From a virus: a stretch of DNA of 28,217 nt. This document shows positions 6,567-15,516 of the stretch, piece by piece. The notes below the pieces were generated by a model, which was not told the DNA's origin, did no database searches, and saw only the letters and a list, made by a program, of their open reading frames with translations. Positions within the stretch are counted from its first letter, which is position 1. Each line of letters opens with the position of its first letter. Made by a program: the position numbers and the translations under genes. The DNA lies in IMG/VR virus record IMGVR_UViG_3300042465_002759, positions 1 to 28,217 of that record. One strand, 5' to 3'.

Positions 6567-7703
6567 CTATTCGGCTTTGCCAACCGACAGTCTTGTTGCA
6601 CCAGATGTTTCACCTTGTGTGCGAGCAAACGATCCACCACCAGCGAACTCACCTACACGGCGACGACGACGCTTCTCTAACTCTTGTGCGGCTGCTGTGT
6701 CTGTACCGAATTGTTGACCAATGATCTGTTCTTGACTGAGGGCTGTTTCGCCACTGAGTTGTGTTGTCAGTTCGCCAAGTTTACCAATCTCGGTAAACCC
6801 TGCCTGGGCTTGTGTTTCGGTGATGCCTCGACGAGCCAGGTCTTCTGCAAGGCCACCTGTGAGTTGTATGCCTGCCGACTCAGAAGCCCTAGCAGCGATC
6901 TTGGCTGCTTCGGCTTGACGTTTGTAGTCGGCTGCCACAAGCAACGGTTTCATACGGTTTGGGTCAATAAAGTATGCGGCAAGATCACCTTCGGCAACCC
7001 CGTACAGTTCACGCATTTGGCGTTTCACTTCAGGATCAGCGTCTTGCACAGCACGGTATCCGTCTTGGATGCGACCTTGTAGTTCTGCTGGCGAAACCGA
7101 TCCACCGATCATCGCATCAAAGTCATCTTTAGAATCATAGAAAGATACGGGCATACCGTTAGCCGACAAGGTTGCTCGATACTGGTCTTCCAACGCGATA
7201 TATGAAGCAGGGTCTAATTCATCAAACCCATTCTTGACTCGTTCTTTGTTGGCAGAAAACCGTTTCTGATACGCAGGCTGTTCACGGATAGCAAAGATAA
7301 TTGCGTCAGGGTTGTTGATGTTTACCGTTTCTTTAACAATGATTTCGTTGTAAACATATTCGGATAGATCGCCCAACCCGTAAGTTGACAACACGGCGTT
7401 CATGGATGATCGTGCGTCTTTGCGCCTATCGAGTCGTGCTGTTTCAGCCTGTACTGCTTCGCGTTCGTTGGCTTCCCGTATCCGTCTATCTTCATCTGAT
7501 TCCGTTGGCTTGGCAATAGGGGCTTCACCGCCAGCAGTTGGTCGATCCAAAGCCCCACCCGCAAACACCGGAGAAGAAGCAGCCGCTTCATCGGTTCCGT
7601 AACCTGGGTCCATAGGGTAACGACCCTGCGAGTCGCGCAGATCACCAAGATTGAGATTGGCAAGACCAGTAAAATCAACACCACTAAAATTCAAATCCGA
7701 CAT
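6567..7703 (-). CDS. Putative virion protein (378 aa)
   Basis: The ATG at 7703 overlaps the previous TAA by one base (TAATG). The 378-residue protein has a disordered acidic N-terminus (about 1-80), a helical charged section (EDRRIREANEREAVQ), a core with repeated short helices (SPAELQGRIQDGYRAVQ, RQMRELYGVAEGDLAAYFID), and a basic Gly-rich tail with RRRRRVGEFAGGGSFART. Proteins of this plan occur between portal and scaffold genes in actinophages and are probably minor or internal virion components. The Arg5 run and Gly/Ser tail could touch packaged DNA. No catalytic motif is visible. Confidence 0.75.
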   Translation of the reverse strand: MSDLNFSGVDFTGLANLNLGDLRDSQGRYPMDPGYGTDEAAASSPVFAGGALDRPTAGGEAPIAKPTESDEDRRIREANEREAVQAETARLDRRKDARSSMNAVLSTYGLGDLSEYVYNEIIVKETVNINNPDAIIFAIREQPAYQKRFSANKERVKNGFDELDPASYIALEDQYRATLSANGMPVSFYDSKDDFDAMIGGSVSPAELQGRIQDGYRAVQDADPEVKRQMRELYGVAEGDLAAYFIDPNRMKPLLVAADYKRQAEAAKIAARASESAGIQLTGGLAEDLARRGITETQAQAGFTEIGKLGELTTQLSGETALSQEQIIGQQFGTDTAAAQELEKRRRRRVGEFAGGGSFARTQGETSGATRLSVGKAE

Positions 7704-9382
7704 TACTTAACCTTCCCAAACGCCCGTGCCAAAGTCAAACCAATATCCGTAGCCTGCTGATTAGCCTGCTTCGTAAACTGCCAACCAAACGACTCATCCG
7801 ACTTCAACTTCGTAACCCAATCGCCCAAACCCATCTGACCCGACTCCTTCGTACCAAAAGCAGACTGCCACTTAGGGTCTTTCGTAAAATCTATTTGCGA
7901 CTCATCCAACTCCAACACATTCGCCGCATACCGCTTATAGTTCTCAAAAATATCTGACAAAGACAAACCGGCATCAATCTGATCCGACAAATGACCATAC
8001 GCACCCTTCGCTGCTTTCTGTGCTTTCTGCAAAATAGACTCAGATGAAACAGCCACACCGTTATACATCCCGCCAGTCAAAGCAGCCTGAACCTCAGCAT
8101 CCGACACCGCATACCCGTACGCACGGGCAGACTGACGGATCGCATCAGCATCAGCACCCTGCAACACGTTAGTCACCATCTTCGTATCTGTAGCCATAGG
8201 AGCAGCAGCCGCACGACGAAACGCATACTGATAAACAGCCTGCTTTAACCCTGTGCCAGTTAACCCTGATCGAGCAACCGTCTTTGACAGGTCGGCTAAA
8301 TCGGTTTCAGACAAACCAATATCTGCGTAGTCCGTGGTGATCGCCCTACGCGCAGTAGCAATAAGTTCTTGTTGTACGCCTGTGCGCTCGGTGTCAAACG
8401 AATACTGTTTGTCGGTTACAGCAGTGAAGTATTTGGTGTTTCTGAGCAACGCCTTTAATTCTTCATCAGAGTATTCGATGGTTCCCTGAGCGACAGTGTT
8501 CAAAATGTCAATAAAGTCTTGACCAAAATGTTCTGTAACAGCCGTTGTAGTCCAATCAGAATACGAAGGATAGTCCTTGCGAAATATCTCCATCCATGCC
8601 ATATCGTCGGCTGGTTTAGCAGTTTTCTGATATTCGGCACGAAGCAGTTTACGGTTCGCTGGTGTGTCCTTCAGTTTCCGTGCAGTTATCTGTGCATCAA
8701 CAAACGTCTTTTGATCTGCTGCCAACTTCTTGACATTGACCGTGGTATCCGTGGTTGCCGTATCTGGCGTGTCCACAGCCGTTGACGCAGGAAGTGTCCG
8801 ACCTGTAGCGAGGGCTTTTGATTCTGCCGCAGTTAGAACACGGGGTGCAGTAACCGTTGGTGTAGCCGCAGTTTCAACAACAGCAGCGGGGGCAGCCGCA
8901 GCATTAACTAACCCGAAACCTCCACCATCAATCGGCGCAATAATGCGAGGCAACACGACACCTGAAGCATCGGCTTTGTCATACAAATCGTTCAATGTTT
9001 GGTATGCGGCATCCTTGTTGTTCTTTTTGTTTTTATCGTTTGGGTCGTCTTTGAAAATGTTTGCCGACCTAATTGCCGCAGTTTCGGCAAGTTTGATTTT
9101 GTCTTTTGTGGCTGTGTCTTTGATGCCTTGTTGATATGCCGAACCCTTAGATGCAACTCCTGCTTTTTTCTCGGCTTTTTCTGCTTTGCCGTATAGGTCA
9201 TCCAACAGGTTGTATTGCTTTTTGGCTGCGGTGTATTGCGTTTGAATCGCAGCATATTCTGCGTCAGTCAAACCTTCTTGACCCAACGCAGTTTTAAGAT
9301 CATCACGAACCTTTTTTGCCGCCTCTCGACGAGGACCAATCTCTGCTGTTGTCTTAGGTGGTTGAATCTCACGTGGTGCCAT
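7703..9382 (-). CDS. Putative internal virion protein (559 aa)
   Basis: The 559-residue protein starts at ATG 9382, one base after the preceding TGA. Its first 100 residues are Lys/Ala-rich helices, then comes a low-complexity Ala/Thr/Pro linker (about 165-215), then a long helical region. The C-terminal part (SLSDIFENYKRYAANVLELD, DWVTKLKSDESFGW, ATDIGLTLARAFGKVK) recalls a domain I have seen in large internal or minor virion proteins of actinophages. With the adjacent 257-, 378- and 1664-aa products it probably forms an ejection or internal core complex. That role is inferred from position and composition only. Confidence 0.75.
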   Translation of the reverse strand: MAPREIQPPKTTAEIGPRREAAKKVRDDLKTALGQEGLTDAEYAAIQTQYTAAKKQYNLLDDLYGKAEKAEKKAGVASKGSAYQQGIKDTATKDKIKLAETAAIRSANIFKDDPNDKNKKNNKDAAYQTLNDLYDKADASGVVLPRIIAPIDGGGFGLVNAAAAPAAVVETAATPTVTAPRVLTAAESKALATGRTLPASTAVDTPDTATTDTTVNVKKLAADQKTFVDAQITARKLKDTPANRKLLRAEYQKTAKPADDMAWMEIFRKDYPSYSDWTTTAVTEHFGQDFIDILNTVAQGTIEYSDEELKALLRNTKYFTAVTDKQYSFDTERTGVQQELIATARRAITTDYADIGLSETDLADLSKTVARSGLTGTGLKQAVYQYAFRRAAAAPMATDTKMVTNVLQGADADAIRQSARAYGYAVSDAEVQAALTGGMYNGVAVSSESILQKAQKAAKGAYGHLSDQIDAGLSLSDIFENYKRYAANVLELDESQIDFTKDPKWQSAFGTKESGQMGLGDWVTKLKSDESFGWQFTKQANQQATDIGLTLARAFGKVK

Positions 9383-9383
9383 A

Positions 9384-10157
9384 TCAGCCTCCCAATAAAT
9401 TCATAGCAATATCAATCCCACGACGGAACCGAACAGATTTCTCACGGTCAGGATCAGCAGCAGAAACCTGCTGTGCGGCAGCCACAGACATCGCAGGCGC
9501 ATCAGGACCCTTCGTACGTTCAACCTGCTGAATAGCAGCAATCGCTTTATCCACATCTGCTTTGGACATTGTGCGACCCAACTTCTCCAACGAAGCCTGA
9601 CGCAAATACTCGGTAATGTCTTCCGGCGCAGAAACACGATACTTTGTGGTGCCACCCATACCTTTTACCATTGGCATAGCAGCAATTTCGGGTATCAATG
9701 CTTGCCACGTGTAGCCACGACTGTTCGCATACACCAAAAATTCCTTGAACGCCGATCTGTCGGCAGACAAAGTACCCGTCAGGGATGGTTTGTTTTTGCC
9801 GTAGAAACCTCTCGAATATAGCAACGACTGGTATGCCCGCAAAGTTGTGATGTCCTTAACGGAATACATTTCTGTGTAAACATCTTTGTTCGGGTTGTAC
9901 GGTTTCTTGTCAATCAAACCTGATTCATTAACCAAATACGAACCTTTGTAAACTTGCTGTGGACCAAACCGTGACAACTTTTTACTCAAAGTTGATTGTT
10001 CTGTGGCGGTCACATTCCCACTGAAACCCTTAAATGCGCGAGCAGGAAGATCATAGTCAACAGAAACACCAGCAAAATCTAAGCCGCCTTCAGCACCCAC
10101 AAACTCTTCAAAGGAAGTTGCACCAGAATCAGTTGTTTCTCCATCACCTTCAGCCAC
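9384..10157 (-). CDS. Putative virion protein (257 aa)
   Basis: The start is a GTG at 10157, placed 2 bases after the TAA of the 1664-aa gene; GGAA lies upstream. After an acidic 25-residue N-terminus, the middle carries MYSVKDITTLRAYQSLLYSRGFYGKNK followed by SADRSAFKEFLVYANSRGYTWQALIPEI, a helical pattern I have seen in actinophage proteins encoded beside portal and internal virion genes. The C-terminus (VRFRRGIDIAMNLLGG) is short and basic. It lies in a continuous series of nearly overlapping genes running from terminase to scaffold. No enzyme motif is visible. Confidence 0.72.
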   Translation of the reverse strand: MAEGDGETTDSGATSFEEFVGAEGGLDFAGVSVDYDLPARAFKGFSGNVTATEQSTLSKKLSRFGPQQVYKGSYLVNESGLIDKKPYNPNKDVYTEMYSVKDITTLRAYQSLLYSRGFYGKNKPSLTGTLSADRSAFKEFLVYANSRGYTWQALIPEIAAMPMVKGMGGTTKYRVSAPEDITEYLRQASLEKLGRTMSKADVDKAIAAIQQVERTKGPDAPAMSVAAAQQVSAADPDREKSVRFRRGIDIAMNLLGG

Positions 10158-10159
10158 GA

Positions 10160-13100
10160 TTATTCCACTTCCGATGCCAACAGGCGATCATAGATTCGAG
10201 CAAAGTTTGGTTCACTCTCAGATAATACCAAACCAATACTAGCCAACTTGTCCCTCAACGCTTCAGCAGACTTCGCAGAACGGAAACCCGACTCAGAAAC
10301 ACCCGAAGCAGCAATAGCCTGCTCACGTGCCAACAAATACTGTCGGATAGAAGTGACAGTACCATCCACGGTCACACGCTTATCAAACACCAGTTGCTTC
10401 AACTCCAAAATGTCGTTGTAATACTTACCCACCTGAAACTCTGCAACAGCAGGAAACCCAGGATACTTCTTAGACAAAAATGCTCGATACCGTTTCAACA
10501 AATCTTTTGCCTCATCACTCGGATACGGACCAACCTGCTGACGCGCAGCACGGAAATTGGCTGAACCAATACGAATCTGTGCCAACTCAATAATCTGATC
10601 ATCAGTCAACTTCACACGCTCACCCGAACGCACCTGACGGTCATACACGGCAAAGTTGAAATCCGAACCAGCAGGAGCCAAATACCTTGACACCTCCGGA
10701 TACAAGGAAATCAAATCCCCGTTGCGTCGTTCCCAGTCGTTGAACTCTGTTGTTGCTTCCAAACCTTCAACAGCAGCGCGACTCTTGGAAGACACATATA
10801 GTGCTACTTCGTCGCCGTATTTAGCCAAAAACTGTGGCACCGCTTTGTCGTAGCCGATAGCAGGATCAGCCTGCATATCATAAAACTCTTTGATCAAAGC
10901 CGAAATGAACTGGTCGCCTTCGGTGGTAGGGATTTTGAACTCTATAGTTCCCGCTGTTGGGCCAGTAAACTGTGATACAGCCCTGAACGTGGTCAAGATT
11001 CGCGCAGCAAACTTTGAGTCTTTTTCTAGTTGCAACACATCATCTTTGCTTGACAGGTCGTAATCCCCTGAAGCAGATTTTGCTCGCAAAGTTTCTGCGT
11101 ATGTGTTGAAATAGATGCTTGTAACGTCATCTTCGTCTGATGTCCATGCCGACGCAAGTTTCTGTAAATAGCCCAAAGGCAACAAAGCCTCTGTTCCTTT
11201 TCTTCCGTATGGCAACAGGATGCCGACCATCGCATTTGTTTCAGGGACATCAGGCATCCATGTGGACACAGCAATCTGGGCCATTGGTCCGAGCGCAGGG
11301 AACGCTTGAATGCCTTGCGACAAACGGGCTACTGGTGCCTCAATGGTTGCATCTAAACCTAGCAACACTTTGGACACGGTTCCTGAACCTGGGAACGTAA
11401 ACATGGTTTGACCTGTGGTTGGGTCTTTGTAGAAGAACCCTCGACCGTCATTGTCTGGGTCGGCGTTGCCGATACCGGTGTATATGCGTTGAAAGGATCG
11501 TGATGCTCCGACTGGGTTTGATTTGAAGAACCCTGCGTATGTACCGAGAACTTCTTTCCATGCTGGCGCAAACGGCATGATGATGCGTAGCGCGTCTTGC
11601 AGGTTGGTTCGTTCTGAGGCATCGTACAAAAGTTCTTTCATCCGTGTGACCGCTTGAACTTTGGCAAACTCATCTAATTCGTCAATGGTCACATCGCCAG
11701 CAGTTTTCGTTGATGCTCGCATACGGGCAATAATTTCTTTGTCGCCAACATATTTTTCAGGAGTAATGCCGGCTTCTTTGGCATATTTTTCTACTTTTGT
11801 TAAAAACTTTTGTGCTTCGGCAGGGTCAAGACGATCAACGAGTGCGCCTACTTCCTGGTAGTAGTATTCACGAAACACAGGGGATCGTTCAAGTTTGCGC
11901 GTGATGGTATTTACAACACGGTTAAAAAACCAGTCGGTGCTGCTATCCATTGTTCTTTGAAAAGCACTTAATTCGCCTTTGTCTTTTGCTTCAAATTGAC
12001 TCAACTCACGCTTCAATGTTTGGGGTAATCCTTTTTTGCCATCCCAAAGAGGGGTCCTGTCAATTATTCGACGTGCAAAAACTGTTCCATTACCGCTTTT
12101 ACCAAAAGCGTCAGTGTTCTCTACTGGTTGGACTATTGCAATAGCGTCATCTCCGTAACCTGTCGCCTCAACCACACCGCCTGTGTACGGGTCAATAACC
12201 ATTTGCCTTGAAACAGAATCTTTGAAACTGGTGATTACGCCAACTTCATTATCTGCCAACTGAACAACTGACCCAACACGCAAAATGCCACCTTCGGCAG
12301 CGACCAAATCTGACGTGGCACTCTCAAATGCCGGAACCGTTGTCTTGCCAATGGTTTTTGGCACACGATTAAAAGCGTACATAAAGTCTATTTCGTAAAC
12401 TCCACCCGTAAGAGTTTGTGCGTTTCCAACAGGAATGTCGTACGCATACTGCAAAAGAACCTGAACCATCTCGTCTTCTGGCAAGGCAGCCAAATCTACG
12501 GCCCCTGTGGTAGTTTTTTTGCCAAAAGCAGATTCCGTTACCTGAAAACCTTTAAGGTGCATATCAAAAACATCTTTTTTAAGTCCTGGGTTGCTTCTAA
12601 TCAGGTTAACAATTCGTCTTGCCGCAGCATCACGGGATGCCTGTGACACCCCACCAAACTCCACAAAGGTTTGTACTGCTATCCGGCGCAAAGCATCATT
12701 GAATGTTCTATATCCGTTTTGTGCCACAGCGTCAGTGTGGCGAACTGCGCCTTCTGCGCTTCCTCTTTCAACGTTCGCAAACACACCCGTTTTAATCATG
12801 TTGTCTTCAAGGTCCAACGCACCAAGACCCTGTTTGTCTAAACCAAAACCTAATTCTTTAGCCAAATCCTGTAATGCTTCATCCAACAACCCTTCATTGG
12901 TGAGCATCATTTCTTCTTGCTTGGTTAAAAGTTTGGCTAGTTTCGCTTCCTGTTTCGGTGTGCGAACCGTGATCGCTCGAAGTTCATCAATCTGGGTTCC
13001 AAGTTTGCTAATTTTTTCCTGGCTTGCTTTTGTGCCAAGTCCGGCAAGGTTTTCAAATTTGAGACTCATCTTTTTTGATGTGCCAGTCACAAGACTGATG

Positions 13101-15154
13101 TATTGCATCGGGTGTATGAGCGCACTTGGTAGTTCGCTGAAAGCCATACGTATTTGTGCGTCAAGCGAGTTGCGAACAACATACCCGCCTGAAGCCAAAG
13201 CCAAAGGTTTCCACAAACTGTTTTGCACATAGTCGATAACGTCAAGTAGTCCTTTTTCTTCTGCGGTAACAACCTTTACGCTTCTAGTAATTTTCAAATC
13301 ATTCCGTTGTTTTTTTAACTCATTTATTTGATCAAACGTGTCTTTTGTTTTTTGGGGTTTAATTACCAACGCATCTATTTCTTTGCCTAAACGGTCAAAC
13401 TCTTTTTGATCAGTAATAAAAACAATATTTTTTCTAACCTTTTTAGCGGTGATAGCCATTTTGCCGAACTTGTCTTGTTTCCCCAAAACTTCACGGAACA
13501 GTTTGTTTCTTGTGATGCGTCGAACATCACGCAAATCCGGCAACACCTGAACACGGTTTAGCATTTCAACCAATTCGGTTGGTGACGTAATCGCCATTTC
13601 GTTGGTACCTCGATAGCCCAACTCAGACAGCATCATTTCAAACTGTTGTTCTGGGATAAGGCTTCGGTTTTGGTTCATCAAATATGCCAGATACCCGTTG
13701 TCTGTTGGGCTGCCATCCCTGTCCTGCAAATAGATACGAGCCTTTTCCACGCCGCTTCTTGCCCTGGTAAACAGTTCGTTAATCACTTCGTCTTTGATTC
13801 CGTCTTGTTTCATTACGGATTTTAGTGTTGCCTCAAAGACTTCCACCGTGGATTTTCGGGCAGCATCGGAATTTGATGGAACAAAAGACCTAACCGCCAT
13901 ATTCGCAATCTCGTCAACTGTGTCGGTGTCCACGCCGGCTGTACGCAAATACGAAATAATTGTTTTTACCGCCCTACGGTTGTCGTTTGTGTCTCCAGCA
14001 ACAACAATCGAACCTTTTGCCATTGTGGTGAAATATCGTGATTTGCGAATACCCTCGACCAACGGCATGCGTTCGTGAATGATGTCGCCAATAGCGGTAC
14101 CCATAATAGTGCTTGAACCCAACAACGTTTTTTGGATGTTGCGAATATCTTGTGGTAACGCCTGATCCGAAATACCCCAACCAGTTGCCAGGATTGCTCG
14201 CACCACTTCAGGGTCTTTTGCATCTGCCAAAGCCGCAACAACTTCGTTTGGTAGTTTGTGGTCAAAGATGTCTTCTGCTATTCGAGCAGCACTTTTTTCT
14301 TCAGTAAGACGATCAATCAATGTCACGAAACGGCGATTGGTGCGCGTGAACGTGTCGTATGCCGTACCGTCTAAACCGTATTCGGCAAGACCTTTGGTTA
14401 AACCTACACCCGAAGCAAGTTCTTCTCGGAGTGTTTTTAGGGCTGCTGCTGACAGTCGTGGCACGTTGCTTTTGCCTGCTGTAAGAATTTTTGCTCCCTT
14501 AGTGACCGGAGTAACAGGATCAAACCTGATCATCACTGCTGCATCTATCAGACCAGACATGACATTGAACGGCTTTGATTTTGGTTTGAACACTAGGTTT
14601 GCCGCACCACGGCCAACAGTCCACGCCGAACCGTCAATCGTGCCACGATAGCGACGTGCGCGTTCAGCCTGCTTTTCCATCAGTTTGTCGCCAGCAAAAA
14701 ATCCTTCACCCTGTAGTTCGGGGTTTTCCAGCAACGAACCAAGTGTGGTCGAAATTATGAATCCATCAGCATCTTTGTTGTCATCAAAAAATCCTGCAAT
14801 ACCACCTTGCACAAATTCGGGGACAAAGTTTAATCCCGCAAATGTGTACCGTGTTGTTGCTTTAAGTTTGTCGTATACGTTGCGTCGCGCCCAACTACCT
14901 TCAGGTTGGTCTGATCCTTGATCGTCAATGATCTGTTTTGCTTTCATTGTCGCAACAGCATCAATAGCCTGCGTGGTGGCATCACCTTTAGCCAAAGCAG
15001 TCACTTCGCTTGGCGACAACCATCCCGCACGGGTTTTGATTTCGGTAAGTTTTTGTAGTTGCTGTGGTGTCATCGCCGCAGGAGGAGGCGGGGCAGCAGG
15101 CTTGTTTATTTCGTTAAGAACATTTATTGCTGGAATCTGTTGGCTGAGTTTCAC
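10160..15154 (-). CDS. Giant internal virion/DNA-ejection-type protein (1664 aa)
   Basis: At 1664 residues this is the largest gene in the window, immediately downstream of the portal and a small linker gene. The start is a GTG at 15154 forming a GTGA overlap with the preceding stop. The N-terminus has a Pro/Ala stretch (KPAAPPPPAA). Most of the rest is helical with coiled-coil-like charged sections (about residues 595-650 and 720-770). One region (RIIMPFAPAWKEVLGTYAGFF, about 1200-1220, then FPALGPMAQIAVSTW) is hydrophobic enough to touch a membrane. Very large proteins encoded near the portal in short-tailed phages are often ejected with the DNA. I see no polymerase or lytic catalytic motif. 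Role inferred. Confidence 0.8.
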   Translation of the reverse strand: MKLSQQIPAINVLNEINKPAAPPPPAAMTPQQLQKLTEIKTRAGWLSPSEVTALAKGDATTQAIDAVATMKAKQIIDDQGSDQPEGSWARRNVYDKLKATTRYTFAGLNFVPEFVQGGIAGFFDDNKDADGFIISTTLGSLLENPELQGEGFFAGDKLMEKQAERARRYRGTIDGSAWTVGRGAANLVFKPKSKPFNVMSGLIDAAVMIRFDPVTPVTKGAKILTAGKSNVPRLSAAALKTLREELASGVGLTKGLAEYGLDGTAYDTFTRTNRRFVTLIDRLTEEKSAARIAEDIFDHKLPNEVVAALADAKDPEVVRAILATGWGISDQALPQDIRNIQKTLLGSSTIMGTAIGDIIHERMPLVEGIRKSRYFTTMAKGSIVVAGDTNDNRRAVKTIISYLRTAGVDTDTVDEIANMAVRSFVPSNSDAARKSTVEVFEATLKSVMKQDGIKDEVINELFTRARSGVEKARIYLQDRDGSPTDNGYLAYLMNQNRSLIPEQQFEMMLSELGYRGTNEMAITSPTELVEMLNRVQVLPDLRDVRRITRNKLFREVLGKQDKFGKMAITAKKVRKNIVFITDQKEFDRLGKEIDALVIKPQKTKDTFDQINELKKQRNDLKITRSVKVVTAEEKGLLDVIDYVQNSLWKPLALASGGYVVRNSLDAQIRMAFSELPSALIHPMQYISLVTGTSKKMSLKFENLAGLGTKASQEKISKLGTQIDELRAITVRTPKQEAKLAKLLTKQEEMMLTNEGLLDEALQDLAKELGFGLDKQGLGALDLEDNMIKTGVFANVERGSAEGAVRHTDAVAQNGYRTFNDALRRIAVQTFVEFGGVSQASRDAAARRIVNLIRSNPGLKKDVFDMHLKGFQVTESAFGKKTTTGAVDLAALPEDEMVQVLLQYAYDIPVGNAQTLTGGVYEIDFMYAFNRVPKTIGKTTVPAFESATSDLVAAEGGILRVGSVVQLADNEVGVITSFKDSVSRQMVIDPYTGGVVEATGYGDDAIAIVQPVENTDAFGKSGNGTVFARRIIDRTPLWDGKKGLPQTLKRELSQFEAKDKGELSAFQRTMDSSTDWFFNRVVNTITRKLERSPVFREYYYQEVGALVDRLDPAEAQKFLTKVEKYAKEAGITPEKYVGDKEIIARMRASTKTAGDVTIDELDEFAKVQAVTRMKELLYDASERTNLQDALRIIMPFAPAWKEVLGTYAGFFKSNPVGASRSFQRIYTGIGNADPDNDGRGFFYKDPTTGQTMFTFPGSGTVSKVLLGLDATIEAPVARLSQGIQAFPALGPMAQIAVSTWMPDVPETNAMVGILLPYGRKGTEALLPLGYLQKLASAWTSDEDDVTSIYFNTYAETLRAKSASGDYDLSSKDDVLQLEKDSKFAARILTTFRAVSQFTGPTAGTIEFKIPTTEGDQFISALIKEFYDMQADPAIGYDKAVPQFLAKYGDEVALYVSSKSRAAVEGLEATTEFNDWERRNGDLISLYPEVSRYLAPAGSDFNFAVYDRQVRSGERVKLTDDQIIELAQIRIGSANFRAARQQVGPYPSDEAKDLLKRYRAFLSKKYPGFPAVAEFQVGKYYNDILELKQLVFDKRVTVDGTVTSIRQYLLAREQAIAASGVSESGFRSAKSAEALRDKLASIGLVLSESEPNFARIYDRLLASEVE

Positions 15155-15516
15155 TGAACATCATTTCCATACGCATCCAGTAAGTCGAGCAGGTCATCCG
15201 AAGCATACATTTGTGCGATAGCGCGTAGTTCTTCGATAGCAACAACATTGGATGAACGTGGCATAGGGATGCCTGCTTGCATAGCGTTGGGTCCTGGACC
15301 GAAGTTTGCGCCAGCAGTAACAGGTTCTAGTGGTCGTTCTGTTGGGCGTGTCAACGATCCTGCTGCTCCAGGCACAGGGCGTTGGATTTGTGGTGCGGCT
15401 GCTGGTGATACACCCATTGGTACCGCTTTTTGTGCGTCAGCCAACGCTTTGATACCACCGTATTCGGGTGTCATCGCAGATGAGTTCAGATCGGTTCGGT
15501 TTGCGTATGCAGCCAT
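15151..15516 (-). CDS. Small Pro/Ala-rich protein downstream of portal (121 aa)
   Basis: The 121-residue product begins at ATG 15516, overlapping the portal TAA by one base, and its stop overlaps the GTG of the giant gene. The first two thirds are low complexity and probably unstructured (Pro/Ala/Gly-rich, for example PQIQRPVPGAAG). The last 35 residues form an amphipathic helix (AIEELRAIAQMYASDDLLDL). It could be a flexible linker, chaperone or minor head component that binds portal or internal proteins through the C-terminal helix. No family recognised. Confidence 0.72.
   Translation of the reverse strand: MAAYANRTDLNSSAMTPEYGGIKALADAQKAVPMGVSPAAAPQIQRPVPGAAGSLTRPTERPLEPVTAGANFGPGPNAMQAGIPMPRSSNVVAIEELRAIAQMYASDDLLDLLDAYGNDVQ

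Noticed and set aside
12591-13232. 213-residue plus-strand frame opposite the 1664-aa gene
   Set aside because: It is fully inside a continuous 1664-codon gene on the other strand, has no start signal, and its composition reflects the complement of that gene.
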